Below are positions 7,712 to 16,501 of a DNA stretch of 64,000 bases, one piece after another; positions within the stretch are counted from its first letter, which is position 1; every line of letters begins with the position of its first letter. Under the pieces are notes generated by a model that saw nothing but the letters and a program-made list of their open reading frames with translations, searched no databases and was not told the DNA's origin. This DNA is from Nonomuraea polychroma (GTDB taxonomy: Bacteria > Actinomycetota > Actinomycetes > Streptosporangiales > Streptosporangiaceae). Both the position numbers and the translations under genes were made by a program. The stretch is taken from the NCBI RefSeq assembly GCF_004011505.1, contig NZ_SAUN01000001.1:7405501-7469500 (forward strand), given 5' to 3'.

Positions 7712-8680
7712 ATGAATGCCGCCGACGTCGCCCCGGACGCGCAGCAGGCCAGGTTCCCGCATGAGCTGATGTACGCGGCGGCGCAGCAGTACTACATGGA
7801 GGACGCCACGCAGGGCGACATCGCCAAGCGGCTCGGCGTCTCCAGAGCGACGGTGAGCAGGCTGCTCACCGAGGCACGCAAGCAGGGCATCGTCGAGATC
7901 AAGGTGCATCGTCCCGCCACGTTGGCGGAGGGCCCGCTGGCCGACGAGGTCGCGCAGGCGCTCGGCCTGGAGCGCGTCTATCTGGTGCCCAAGGTCAGCG
8001 GCCCGGCCCTGGGCCCCTGGCTGGCGCCCGGCGTGGCCCGCGCGCTGGCCGCCGTCGGCCTGGAATCCGGCGACGTCGTGCTGGTCTCCTCCGGCAGCAC
8101 CGTCTACGAGTGCGCCCGCGAAGGGCTCGGCCGGTTCCCCGGCGTCACGATCGCGCCCGCGGTCGGCGGGCAGGAGGAGCCGCAGCCCTGGTTCCAGACC
8201 AACGAGACCACCCGCATCCTGGCCGAACGCGTCGGCGGCGTGCCCGCCTACCTCTACGCGCCCGCCCTGCCCGGCCCCGAGCTGTTCTACTCCCTGCAGC
8301 ACGAGCCGTCCGTGCGTCGCGTCATGGACCTGTGGGCGCATGCCAAGTGCGCGATCGTCGGCGTCGGATCGCCGCCGCTGATGCGGCAGATGGTGCCCTC
8401 ACTCATGCCACGCGACGCCGACAGCCTGCGCGAGGCCGTGGGCGACGTGTGCATGCGGGTTTACGACCGCGACGGCGCCCCGATCACCTATCCGGGCGGC
8501 GAGCGGCTGGTGGCCGCGAAGCTGGAGGAGCTGCGCCGCATTCCCGCCGTGATCGCGGTGGCCGTGGGCGCGGAGAAGGTGCTGTCGATCGTCGCCGGCG
8601 CCCGTGGCGGCTACTTCAAGCAGCTCGTCACCGACACTCCCACCGCAGAGGGCCTGGTGGCCGCCGCACGTCAGCTCTGA
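7712..8680 (+). CDS. SorC/LsrR-family sugar-binding transcriptional regulator
   Basis: A 322-residue regulator. Residues about 20-65 carry the SorC/DeoR-type helix-turn-helix (MYAAAQQYYMEDATQGDIAKR followed by LGVSRATVSRLLTEARKQGIV). The rest is the phosphosugar-binding domain with SSGSTVYECA and AIVGVGSPP segments. GAGGAG precedes ATG 7712. SorC proteins respond to phosphorylated sugars, which fits a pathway with two kinases in the operon that follows on the same strand after a 144-bp gap. An 18-bp motif shared by its own promoter and the operon promoter supports control of both. Confidence 0.9.
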   Translation: MNAADVAPDAQQARFPHELMYAAAQQYYMEDATQGDIAKRLGVSRATVSRLLTEARKQGIVEIKVHRPATLAEGPLADEVAQALGLERVYLVPKVSGPALGPWLAPGVARALAAVGLESGDVVLVSSGSTVYECAREGLGRFPGVTIAPAVGGQEEPQPWFQTNETTRILAERVGGVPAYLYAPALPGPELFYSLQHEPSVRRVMDLWAHAKCAIVGVGSPPLMRQMVPSLMPRDADSLREAVGDVCMRVYDRDGAPITYPGGERLVAAKLEELRRIPAVIAVAVGAEKVLSIVAGARGGYFKQLVTDTPTAEGLVAAARQL

Positions 8681-8690
8681 ACATCTGTGC

Positions 8691-8708
8691 TGGACAAAGT
8701 TTCTGAAC
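8691..8708. promoter_or_regulatory. Candidate SorC-family operator in front of the sugar operon
   Basis: TGGACAAAGTTTCTGAAC, matching 14 of 18 bases of the minus-strand copy at 7679-7696. It starts 11 bp after the regulator's stop codon and about 115 bp upstream of the substrate-binding protein gene. Confidence 0.5.
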
Positions 8709-8824
8709 GCACGCTAACGTGAGCCGCACCACGGGTTTTCCCTTGTGTGAGGGCATGTCCGTGTCTCGGGGGCAGCGAGCGAATGGACCCGTCCGCGAGG
8801 ACGTAGCGAGTGAGGAACGAATCC

Positions 8825-9919
8825 GTGAACAGAGTTAAGATGCGGACCTCCGCGTTCACCGCAGTGGCAGTGCTCGCCGGCTCGATGCTGGCCGCGTGCG
8901 GCTCAGGCTCCGGCTCCACCGGCGGGACCACCACCAGCGGCGGCGGCGGCGATCTGCAGAACGCCAAGGTCGCCTTCCTCATGCCCGACCTCGCGTCGAC
9001 CAGGTACGAACTGCAGGACAAGCCGCTGTTCGAGGCGCGCATGAAGCAGCTGTGCCCGACGTGCGAGGTCATCTACCAGAACGCCGACTCCGACGCCGCC
9101 AAGCAGCAGCAACAGGCCAACTCCGCACTGGCCCAGGGCGTCAAGGCCATCGTGCTCGACCCGGTCGACTCCGCCGCCGCGGCCACCATCGTCAAGTCGG
9201 CGCAGTCGCAGCAGGTGCCGGTCATCGCCTACGACCGGCCGATCCCTGCCACGCCGGCCGACTACTACATCTCGTTCGACAACGAGAAGATCGGCCAGAT
9301 GATCGCCCAGTCCCTGGTGGACCACCTCAAGAAGGAGAACGCCGAGGGCGGGATCCTCGAGGTCAACGGCTCCCCGACGGACGCGGCGGCCGGGCTGATC
9401 AAGAAGGGCATCCACAGCGCGATCGACCCCAGCGGCTTCAAGCTGCTGGCCGAGTACGACACCCCCGACTGGCAGCCGGAGAAGGCACAGACCTGGGTGA
9501 GCGGCCAGATCACGCAGTTCAAGGACCAGATCGTCGGCGTGGTCGCGGCGAACGACGGCACCGGCGGCGGCGCGATCGCCGCGTTCAAGGCCGCGGGCGT
9601 GAAGGTGCCGCCGATCACCGGCAACGACGCCGAGCCGGCCGCCGCGCAACGCATCATCGCCGGCGACCAGTACAACACGATCTCCAAGCCCATCAAGATC
9701 GTGGCCGAGGCGTCGGCGAACGTGGCCTGGGAGTTCATGCAGGGCAAGAAGCCCGCGGGCAAGACCACGCTGTACAACACGCCGTCCGAGTTGTTCACCC
9801 CCACGGTCGTGACCAGGGAGAACATCAAGGAAGTGCTGTTCGACAGCGGCATCATGAAGGCCGCCGAGATCTGCACGGGCGAGTACGCCAAGGGTTGCGC
9901 CGAGCTCGGAATCAAGTAA
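8825..9919 (+). CDS. Sugar ABC transporter substrate-binding lipoprotein (XylF-like)
   Basis: A 364-residue extracytoplasmic sugar-binding protein. The signal peptide ends in a lipobox, MLAAC, after which a Gly/Ser/Thr-rich linker of about 20 residues leads into a type-I periplasmic-binding fold. YYISFDNEKIGQMIA is characteristic of XylF-type xylose binders, and VAANDGTGGGAIAA and TGNDAEPAAAQRI are ligand-pocket segments of the same family. GTG 8825 has GAGGA at 8812-8816; GTG 8810 in the same frame is an alternative start. The stop codon overlaps the ATPase start. It delivers the substrate to the permease at 10677-11909; xylose-like ligand identity is only a family resemblance. Confidence 0.9.
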   Translation: MNRVKMRTSAFTAVAVLAGSMLAACGSGSGSTGGTTTSGGGGDLQNAKVAFLMPDLASTRYELQDKPLFEARMKQLCPTCEVIYQNADSDAAKQQQQANSALAQGVKAIVLDPVDSAAAATIVKSAQSQQVPVIAYDRPIPATPADYYISFDNEKIGQMIAQSLVDHLKKENAEGGILEVNGSPTDAAAGLIKKGIHSAIDPSGFKLLAEYDTPDWQPEKAQTWVSGQITQFKDQIVGVVAANDGTGGGAIAAFKAAGVKVPPITGNDAEPAAAQRIIAGDQYNTISKPIKIVAEASANVAWEFMQGKKPAGKTTLYNTPSELFTPTVVTRENIKEVLFDSGIMKAAEICTGEYAKGCAELGIK

Positions 9920-10680
9920 TGAACGTTCTTTCCCTCCGCGGGATCAGCAAGACCTTCGGCGCGGTGGCCGCGCTCACCGGCATCGACCTCGACGTCGCCG
10001 CCGGCCAGGTCGTCGCGGTCGTCGGCGACAACGGCGCGGGCAAGTCGACACTGGTGAAGATCCTGTCGGGCGTGCACCCGCAGGACTCCGGCACGATCAC
10101 GTTCGAGGGCCGCGAGGTCGACATCCCGACACCGGCCGCCGCGCACAAGCTCGGCATCGCCACCGTCTTCCAGGACCTGGCGTTGTGCGAGAACCTCAAC
10201 GTCATCCAGAACCTGTTCCTCGGCCAGGAGATCCGCCCGCTGCGGCTGAACGACGTGGCCATGGAGACGCGCTCGTGGGAGCTGCTGCGCCAGCTCTCCG
10301 CCAAGATCCCGAGCGTACGGGTGCCGGTCGCGGCGCTGTCCGGCGGCCAGCGCCAGACGGTCGCCATCGCCAGGTCGCTGCTCGGCGACCCGAAGATCAT
10401 CATCCTCGACGAGCCCACCGCCGCGCTCGGCGTGGCCCAGACCGCCGAGGTGCTCAACCTGGTCGAGCGGCTGCGTGAGAACGGCCTGGGCGTCATCATG
10501 ATCAGCCACAACATGGCGGACGTGAAGGCCGTCGCCGACACCGTGGCGGTGCTGCGGCTCGGCCGCAACAACGGTGTGTTCGACGTCAGCGAGGTCACCA
10601 CCGAGGACATCATCGCCGCCATCACCGGCGCCACCGACAATGCCGTCTCTCGTCGCGCGCAGAAAGGAATGCCGTCGTGA
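9919..10680 (+). CDS. Sugar ABC transporter ATP-binding protein (single-domain, FrcA-like)
   Basis: A 253-residue ATPase with Walker A GDNGAGKST, signature LSGGQRQ, Walker B IIILDEPTAALG and H-loop ISHNM. Most ribose/xylose importers (RbsA, XylG) use a duplicated ATPase of about 500 residues. This one has a single domain, as in FrcA-type systems, and probably works as a homodimer with the permease. ATG 9919 overlaps the TAA of the binding protein by one base, and its TGA overlaps the permease start, so the three genes are translationally coupled. Confidence 0.92.
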   Translation: MNVLSLRGISKTFGAVAALTGIDLDVAAGQVVAVVGDNGAGKSTLVKILSGVHPQDSGTITFEGREVDIPTPAAAHKLGIATVFQDLALCENLNVIQNLFLGQEIRPLRLNDVAMETRSWELLRQLSAKIPSVRVPVAALSGGQRQTVAIARSLLGDPKIIILDEPTAALGVAQTAEVLNLVERLRENGLGVIMISHNMADVKAVADTVAVLRLGRNNGVFDVSEVTTEDIIAAITGATDNAVSRRAQKGMPS

Positions 10681-11909
10681 GCACACTGACCACGGATCGC
10701 CAGGACGAGCGCCTCCAGAACCGCGACGGGCTGCGCGGGGCGCTCGCCGACGTGGTCGAGCGGGCCCGTGGCGGCGACCTCGGCGTCATCCCGGTCGTGG
10801 TCGGCCTGGTGGTCATCTGGACCGTCCTGCAGGTGCTCAACCCGGTCTTCCTGTCCAGCGCGAACCTGGTGAACCTCACCCTCGAATCCGCCGCCGTCGG
10901 CGTCATCGCGCTCGGCATCGTGTGCGTGCTCCTCGTGGGCCAGATCGACCTGTCGGTCGGCTCGGTCAGCGGGCTCTCGGGCGCGGTGCTCGCGGTGTTG
11001 TTCGTGGGCGAGGGGTTGCCGGTCTGGCTGGCCATCGCGGCCTCGGTCATCATGGGCGCCGTGATCGGCTGGCTGTACGGGCAGTTGTTCAACCGGTTCG
11101 GCGTGCCGAGCTTCGTGATCACGATGGCCGGCCTGCTGGGGTTCCTCGGGCTCCAGCTGTACGTGCTGGGCACGAAGGGATCGATCAACCTGCCCTTCGA
11201 CTCGGGGCTGGTGAACTTCGCGCAGCTCGCTTTCGTCCCGGCCTGGTTGTCGTACACGTTCGCGGTGATCGCCGCGGTCTGGCTGTTCGCCAGCGGTTAC
11301 CTGCACGCGCGGGAGCGGCGCCGGGCGGGGCTGTCTGCCAGGAGCGTGTCCACCCTGGCGCTCAGGAGCGTGGCGCTGCTGGCGGTGCTGGCCTTCGTGG
11401 TCTGGTACCTCGGCCAGACGCGCGGCATCGGCTGGATGTTCGTCTTCTTCGTCGCGCTCGTGCTGATCATGCACTACCTGCTGTCGCGGACAAAGTGGGG
11501 CCGGGCGGTCTACGCCGTGGGCGGCAATGTGGAGGCCGCGCGCCGGGCCGGCATCAACGTCAGGGCGATCTACACCTCGGTGTTCGTGTTGTGCTCGACG
11601 TTCGCGGCGGTCGGCGGCATCCTGGCCGCGGCCAGGCTCGCGGCCGCCAACCAGAGCAGCGGCGGCGGTGACGTCAACCTCAACGCGATCGCGGCGGCCG
11701 TGATCGGCGGGACGAGCCTGTTCGGCGGGCGCGGCACCGCGTTCGGCGCGCTGCTCGGGATCATCGTGATCCAGTCGATCTCCAGCGGCCTGACACTGCT
11801 CAACCTGGACTCCTCGATCAGGTTCGTGGTCACCGGCGCGGTGCTGCTGCTCGCGGTGATCGTCGACTCGGTGTCGCGCCGGTCGAGGACCTCGCACGGC
11901 AGGGCGTGA
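10677..11909 (+). CDS. Sugar ABC transporter permease (XylH-like)
   Basis: A 410-residue inner-membrane permease with about 10 membrane segments. Characteristic family motifs are VLLVGQIDLSVGSVSGLSG near helix 3 and the coupling region YAVGGNVEAARRAGINV near residue 285. The length and the charged loop at about 200-225 (HARERRRAGLSARS) resemble XylH rather than the shorter RbsC. GTG 10677 overlaps the ATPase TGA by four bases. It forms the membrane channel of the importer encoded by the two preceding genes. Confidence 0.9.
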   Translation: MSTLTTDRQDERLQNRDGLRGALADVVERARGGDLGVIPVVVGLVVIWTVLQVLNPVFLSSANLVNLTLESAAVGVIALGIVCVLLVGQIDLSVGSVSGLSGAVLAVLFVGEGLPVWLAIAASVIMGAVIGWLYGQLFNRFGVPSFVITMAGLLGFLGLQLYVLGTKGSINLPFDSGLVNFAQLAFVPAWLSYTFAVIAAVWLFASGYLHARERRRAGLSARSVSTLALRSVALLAVLAFVVWYLGQTRGIGWMFVFFVALVLIMHYLLSRTKWGRAVYAVGGNVEAARRAGINVRAIYTSVFVLCSTFAAVGGILAAARLAAANQSSGGGDVNLNAIAAAVIGGTSLFGGRGTAFGALLGIIVIQSISSGLTLLNLDSSIRFVVTGAVLLLAVIVDSVSRRSRTSHGRA

Positions 11910-13393
11910 TGGCGATCATCTGCGTGGACGCGGGGACCACGGTCATCAAGGCGGTCGCGTACGACGCCGCCGGCGCGGAGTCGGCCGTCGCCCGGCGCGA
12001 GACCGTGGTGTCCAGGCCCGCGCCCGGCCACGCCGAACAGGACATGGCAGCGGTCTGGGACGCGGTCGCGGCCACGGTACGCCAGGTCGCGACGGGAGAC
12101 GTCGACTTCCTGGCGGTGACGGCCCAGGGCGACGGCTGCTGGCTGGTCGGCGCGGATCTCGAGCCCACCGGACCGGCCATCCTGTGGAACGACGCCCGCG
12201 CGGCGGCCACCGTGGACTCCTGGACGCGCGAAGGACTGGCCGCGGCGGCCTTCCGGATCAACGGATCCTCGGCCGCGTCCGGGCTGCCGCACGCGATCCT
12301 GACGTGGCTGCGCGAGCACGAGCCTGAGCGGCTGGAGCGGTCGGCCGCCATGCTCACCTGCGGCGGCTGGATCTTCGCGAAACTGACCGGGGAGGCGGTG
12401 GCGGAGGAGTCCGACGCCTCCGCGCCGTTCATGGACCTGCGGGCGCGGGCCTACTCGCCCGACCTGCTCGCCATGTTCGGCCTGGAGTGGGCCGAGCGGC
12501 TCCTTCCCCCGGTCCGCTCCTGCCCGGTCGGCGAGCTCAGCCCGCAGGCGGCGGCAGCGCTGGGGCTGGCCACCGGGACACCGGTCGTGATGGCCCCCTA
12601 TGACATCGCCGCGACGGCGCTGGGCGCGGGCGCGGTGGCGCCCGGGCAGGCGTGCGACATCCTCGGGACCACGCTGTGCACCGAGGTCGTCGTCGACTCC
12701 CCCGCGCTGGACGGCGACCCGATCGGCATCACGATCGCGTTGCCGGAGGGCTACCTGCGGGCGTTCCCCACGTTCGCGGGCACGGAGGTGGTGCAGTGGA
12801 CGTGCCGCCTGCTGGGGCTGCGGGAGCCGGCGGAGCTCGGTGAGCTGGCCGGCCGGAGCGCGCCCGGCGCGGGCGGGCTGACGTTCCTGCCGTACCTGTC
12901 ACCCGCCGGCGAGCGGGCGCCGTTCACGGACCCCCTCGCGCGGGGCGCGATGCTGGGCCTGTCATTCGAGCACGGGCGCGAGCACGTCGCGCGGGCGGCA
13001 CTCGAAGGACTCACCATGGTGATCAAGGATTGCCTGGCGGCCACCGGCGCGACGGAGCTCGCGCCGACGGAGCTGCGGGTCTGCGGGGGCGGGTCGGCCA
13101 GCACCGCCTGGCTCGGGATGATCGCCGACGTCACCGGGCTGCCGGTGCGGCGCTCGGCCGACGCCGAGGTGGGCGCCCGGGGAGCCTTCCTGGTGGGACT
13201 GGCCGGCACCGGCGCCGCCCCGTCCATCGCCGCCGCGGCCGCCGAGCACGTACGCCTGCGTGACGGGGTGGAACCCGACCCGGCCCGGCAGGCGTTCTAC
13301 GCGGGGCTGTTCGACGACTTCCTGACACTGCGCGAGACCAGCGCGGTTTCGTGGCCGCTGCTGGGCGAGATGCGGTCCAGGGGCCGGACATGA
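11909..13393 (+). CDS. FGGY-family carbohydrate kinase (first of two)
   Basis: A 494-residue sugar or polyol kinase of the FGGY family, phosphorylating the imported substrate with ATP. The N-terminal phosphate-binding DAGTTVIKAV, substrate-site TAQGDGCWLV and WNDARA, and the C-terminal ATPase segment LRVCGGGSASTAWLGMIADV are all present. The TAQGDG motif resembles the xylulokinase/erythritol-kinase-like branch, but I cannot assign the substrate. ATG 11909 overlaps the permease stop (TGATG); GTG 11906 is an in-frame alternative. The stop overlaps the next kinase start. Confidence 0.88.
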   Translation: MAIICVDAGTTVIKAVAYDAAGAESAVARRETVVSRPAPGHAEQDMAAVWDAVAATVRQVATGDVDFLAVTAQGDGCWLVGADLEPTGPAILWNDARAAATVDSWTREGLAAAAFRINGSSAASGLPHAILTWLREHEPERLERSAAMLTCGGWIFAKLTGEAVAEESDASAPFMDLRARAYSPDLLAMFGLEWAERLLPPVRSCPVGELSPQAAAALGLATGTPVVMAPYDIAATALGAGAVAPGQACDILGTTLCTEVVVDSPALDGDPIGITIALPEGYLRAFPTFAGTEVVQWTCRLLGLREPAELGELAGRSAPGAGGLTFLPYLSPAGERAPFTDPLARGAMLGLSFEHGREHVARAALEGLTMVIKDCLAATGATELAPTELRVCGGGSASTAWLGMIADVTGLPVRRSADAEVGARGAFLVGLAGTGAAPSIAAAAAEHVRLRDGVEPDPARQAFYAGLFDDFLTLRETSAVSWPLLGEMRSRGRT

Positions 13394-14808
13394 GCATCTG
13401 GATCGGCATAGACCTGGGGACGCAGAGCGTGCGGGCGATGGCCGTCGGTGAGAGCGGCGAGGTGCTCGGCGTGGCCGGTCGCCCCCTGACCAGCCGCCGC
13501 GACGGGCCACGCCATGAGCAGGATCCCGAGGAGTGGTGGCGCGCGCTGGCCGCCGCCACCCGGGAGGCGCTGCGTGACGTGCCGTCTTCCCTGGTCGCGG
13601 GCGTGGCCGTAGCCGCCACGTCTGGAACGATCCTGCTCACGGACGTCTCCGGCAGGCCGCTGACGCCCGCCCTCATGTACGACGACCGCCGCGCCGGCGC
13701 CGAACGCGTCAATGAGGTCGGCGCGCCCGTGTGGGAGCGGCTCGGCTACCGCCGCATGCAACCCAACTGGGCGCTGCCGAAACTGCTGTGGCTGCTCCCC
13801 GACGCTCCCGCCGGAGCCCGGCTGGCGCACCAGAACGACTTCGTGAACCGGCGGCTGGTCGGGCACGAGGTCCCCACGGACCTGAGCAACGCGCTCAAGA
13901 CCGGCGTGGACCTGATCGAGGAGCGCTGGCCCGCCGAGGTGCTGGAGCTGGTGCCTGCGGAGATCCTCCCCGAAGTCGTACGGCCGGGCGCCCGGCTGGG
14001 GGTGGTCTGCGCGGCGGCCGCGGAGGAGACCGGCATACCGGCGGGCACACCGGTGATCGCCGGGATGACGGACGGCTGCGCGGCCCAGCTCGGCGCGGGC
14101 GCCACCCGGGCCGGCAACTGGAACTCGGTGCTGGGCACGACGCTGGTGCTCAAGGGCGTGACGAAGGAGCTGCTCCACGACCCGCTCGGCGTGGTGTACT
14201 CGCACCGCGCCCCTGACGGCTCCTGGCTGCCGGGCGGTGCGTCCAGCACGGGCGCGGGGGCGTTGACCCGCGACCTGCCGGGCCGCGACCTGGACATGCT
14301 CAGCGAGCAGGCCGCCACGCGCTTCAGCGGACACACGCCCATCACCTACCCGCTGGTGTCGCGCGGCGAGCGCTTCCCGTTCGACGCCCCCGACGCCGAG
14401 ACCTTCACCCTCGGCGACCCCGCCGACGACGTGGACCGGTACGCCGCGATCCTCCTGGGCGCGGCCTTCATCGAACGCCTGTGCCTCGACTACCTCGACC
14501 TCCTCGGTGCTGCCGTGGACGGCGAGGTGATCCTGACCGGTGGCGCCACCCGCAGCGCCTTCTGGAACCAGCTGCGGGCGGACGTCCTGGGACGTCCCGT
14601 GACGCTGCGCGAGAACGCCGAGCCCGCGCTGGGCATGGCCGTCCTGGCGGGCGGCGACCCCGCCCTGATGATCAGGACCCGCGCGATCGTGGAACCGTCG
14701 CACATCGATCTGCGGGATCCGTACCTGCGCTTCGTCGCCGAGCTGGAGCGGCGCGGCTGGCTCTCGGACAAGGCCGCGCGACACGCCCGTGAGAGGACCG
14801 CCCGATGA
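13390..14808 (+). CDS. FGGY-family carbohydrate kinase (second of two)
   Basis: A 472-residue FGGY kinase, distinct from its neighbour rather than a recent duplicate. Key segments are IGIDLGTQSVRAM at the N-terminus, YDDRRA, AGMTDGCAAQLGAGA in the middle and VILTGGATRSAFWNQLRADVLG at the C-terminus, as in ribulokinase/xylulokinase relatives. ATG 13390 overlaps the preceding TGA (ATGA). Two different kinases in one operon imply either sequential phosphorylations or two substrates. The next gene, a phosphatase, makes a phosphorylation/dephosphorylation scheme possible. The substrate is unknown. Confidence 0.88.
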   Translation: MSIWIGIDLGTQSVRAMAVGESGEVLGVAGRPLTSRRDGPRHEQDPEEWWRALAAATREALRDVPSSLVAGVAVAATSGTILLTDVSGRPLTPALMYDDRRAGAERVNEVGAPVWERLGYRRMQPNWALPKLLWLLPDAPAGARLAHQNDFVNRRLVGHEVPTDLSNALKTGVDLIEERWPAEVLELVPAEILPEVVRPGARLGVVCAAAAEETGIPAGTPVIAGMTDGCAAQLGAGATRAGNWNSVLGTTLVLKGVTKELLHDPLGVVYSHRAPDGSWLPGGASSTGAGALTRDLPGRDLDMLSEQAATRFSGHTPITYPLVSRGERFPFDAPDAETFTLGDPADDVDRYAAILLGAAFIERLCLDYLDLLGAAVDGEVILTGGATRSAFWNQLRADVLGRPVTLRENAEPALGMAVLAGGDPALMIRTRAIVEPSHIDLRDPYLRFVAELERRGWLSDKAARHARERTAR

Positions 14809-15425
14809 CCGACCTCGTCCTCGTCCGCCACGGCGAGACCGTCTGGCACGCCGAGAACCGCTACGCCGGCGTCAGCGACGTCGAGCTGACGCCGCGCGGC
14901 CACGCCCAGGCCGCCCAACTGGCCGCATGGGCCGCGGGAGCGGGCCTGTCGGCGGTGTGGGCCTCCACGCTCAGCCGCGCCAGGATCACCGCCGAGGCGA
15001 GCGCGGCCAAGAGCGGCGTGGCGCTCCGGACTGACGCCCGGCTGCGCGAGCTGGACTTCGGCGAGGGAGAGGGCCTGACCTCGGCCGAGATGACCGAACG
15101 TTTCCCCGGGGCACGCGCCGCCTTCGAGGCCGACCCCGCCGGGCACCCGCTGCCCGGTGGCGAGGACCCGCACGCGGCCGCCGCCCGATTCGTCGCGGCC
15201 CTGCACGACATCGCCGCCGCGGACCCGGGCGGCCGGGTGCTGGTGGTCGCGCACACCACGGCGATCAGGCTGGCCCTGTGCCGGCTGATCGGCGTGCCGC
15301 TCGGCGAGTACCGGCGGTTGTTCCCGCGCCTGGACAACTGCGCGCTGACCGAGCTGCGTCTGCGCGATGAGGGCGGACGGGCCGCGTTGCTGCAGTACAA
15401 CTCTCCGATTGGAGCCGTTCGTTGA
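14805..15425 (+). CDS. Histidine phosphatase family protein (phosphoglycerate-mutase-like)
   Basis: A 206-residue protein with the catalytic RHGE motif (LVLVRHGETVWH, His9 phosphorylated in the family), Arg in STLSRAR, Glu in LRELDFGEGEG, and the second catalytic His in VVAHTTAIR. Members are broad phosphomonoesterases or cofactor-dependent mutases; the short length favours phosphatase. ATG 14805 overlaps the second kinase stop (ATGA), and the stop overlaps the dehydrogenase start. In this operon it probably removes phosphate from a pathway intermediate or acts as a house-cleaning enzyme for a dead-end phosphosugar. Confidence 0.88.
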   Translation: MTDLVLVRHGETVWHAENRYAGVSDVELTPRGHAQAAQLAAWAAGAGLSAVWASTLSRARITAEASAAKSGVALRTDARLRELDFGEGEGLTSAEMTERFPGARAAFEADPAGHPLPGGEDPHAAAARFVAALHDIAAADPGGRVLVVAHTTAIRLALCRLIGVPLGEYRRLFPRLDNCALTELRLRDEGGRAALLQYNSPIGAVR

Positions 15426-16426
15426 CCATCCGAGTCCTTGTCGCAGGCGACCACTTCGTCCAGAACCGCCTGCTCGCCGACGCGCTCAGGCGCGAGGTCC
15501 CCGGCGAGGTGGACATCCGCGAGCTGACGCTGCCGTGGCCGGTGGAGCCGTTCGGCCGGGTGGGTGAGGTGGACGAGGCTTCGGACGTGGAGGACGAGCT
15601 GATCGAGGCGCTCCGCGGCGTCGAGGTCTGCGTGACCCAGATGGCTCCCCTGACCAAGCGGGTCCTGGACGCCTCCCCCGACCTGCGGTTGTTCTGCGTG
15701 AGCCGGGGCGGCCCGGTGAACGCGAACCTGGAGGCGGCGGCGCAGGCAGGGGTGGCGGTGACGTACGCGCCGGGCCGCAACGCGGTCGCCACCGCCGAGC
15801 ACACGCTCGCGATGTTGCTGGCCGCCACGCGCAGGATCCCCCAGACGCACGCCGACCTGGCGGGGGGCGTGTGGCGCGGCGACTATTACATGTACGACAA
15901 CGTCGGCCCCGAGCTGGAGGGCAGCACGGTCGGCCTGGTCGGCTACGGCGCGATCGGCCGCCGCGTGGCCCGCATGCTGGAGGGCTTCGGCGCGGACGTC
16001 CTCGTCCACGACCCGTACGTCGACGTGCCCGGCCGGGTGGAGCTCGACGAGCTGCTGCGCCGCTCCCGCTTCGTCTCCCTGCACGCCCGCGCCACCCCGG
16101 AGACCGCCGGCATGATCGGCACGGCCGAGCTCGCGGCCATGCCGCGCGGCTCGGTCCTGGTCAACTGCGCCCGCGGCGCGCTGCTGGACTACGACGCGTT
16201 GTGCGACGCGCTGGATTCCGGCCACCTGTTCGGCGCCGCGATGGACGTCTTCCCCGAGGAGCCGATCCCGCCGGGCTCGCGCCTGCTCACGACGCCGAAT
16301 CTGATCATGACACCGCACCTGGCCGGGGCCAGCAAGGAGACGGCGATGAAGGCGGCCGCGATCGTGGCGGCGGACGTGGCCCGCTACGTACGCGGCGAGC
16401 CGCTCGTCCACGTGGCCACCCCTTGA
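15422..16426 (+). CDS. D-isomer-specific 2-hydroxyacid dehydrogenase
   Basis: A 334-residue NAD(P)-dependent dehydrogenase. The Rossmann motif is GLVGYGAIGRRVA (near residue 170). The catalytic triad is visible as Arg in NCARGALLDYD, Glu in DVFPEEPIPPGS and His in MTPHLAGAS. It interconverts a 2-oxoacid and a D-2-hydroxyacid; in this context a sugar-acid or erythronate-type intermediate is plausible but unproven. The start is TTG 15422, overlapping the phosphatase TGA by four bases. It is the last gene of the coupled operon. Confidence 0.88.
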   Translation: MTIRVLVAGDHFVQNRLLADALRREVPGEVDIRELTLPWPVEPFGRVGEVDEASDVEDELIEALRGVEVCVTQMAPLTKRVLDASPDLRLFCVSRGGPVNANLEAAAQAGVAVTYAPGRNAVATAEHTLAMLLAATRRIPQTHADLAGGVWRGDYYMYDNVGPELEGSTVGLVGYGAIGRRVARMLEGFGADVLVHDPYVDVPGRVELDELLRRSRFVSLHARATPETAGMIGTAELAAMPRGSVLVNCARGALLDYDALCDALDSGHLFGAAMDVFPEEPIPPGSRLLTTPNLIMTPHLAGASKETAMKAAAIVAADVARYVRGEPLVHVATP

Positions 16427-16501
16427 GCGCTCGCGCCATGAGCCCGCGCATGAAGAACCTGCCGAGTCGGGACGGGCGCGCCTTCAGCGTGGAGCGCGTA
16501 G

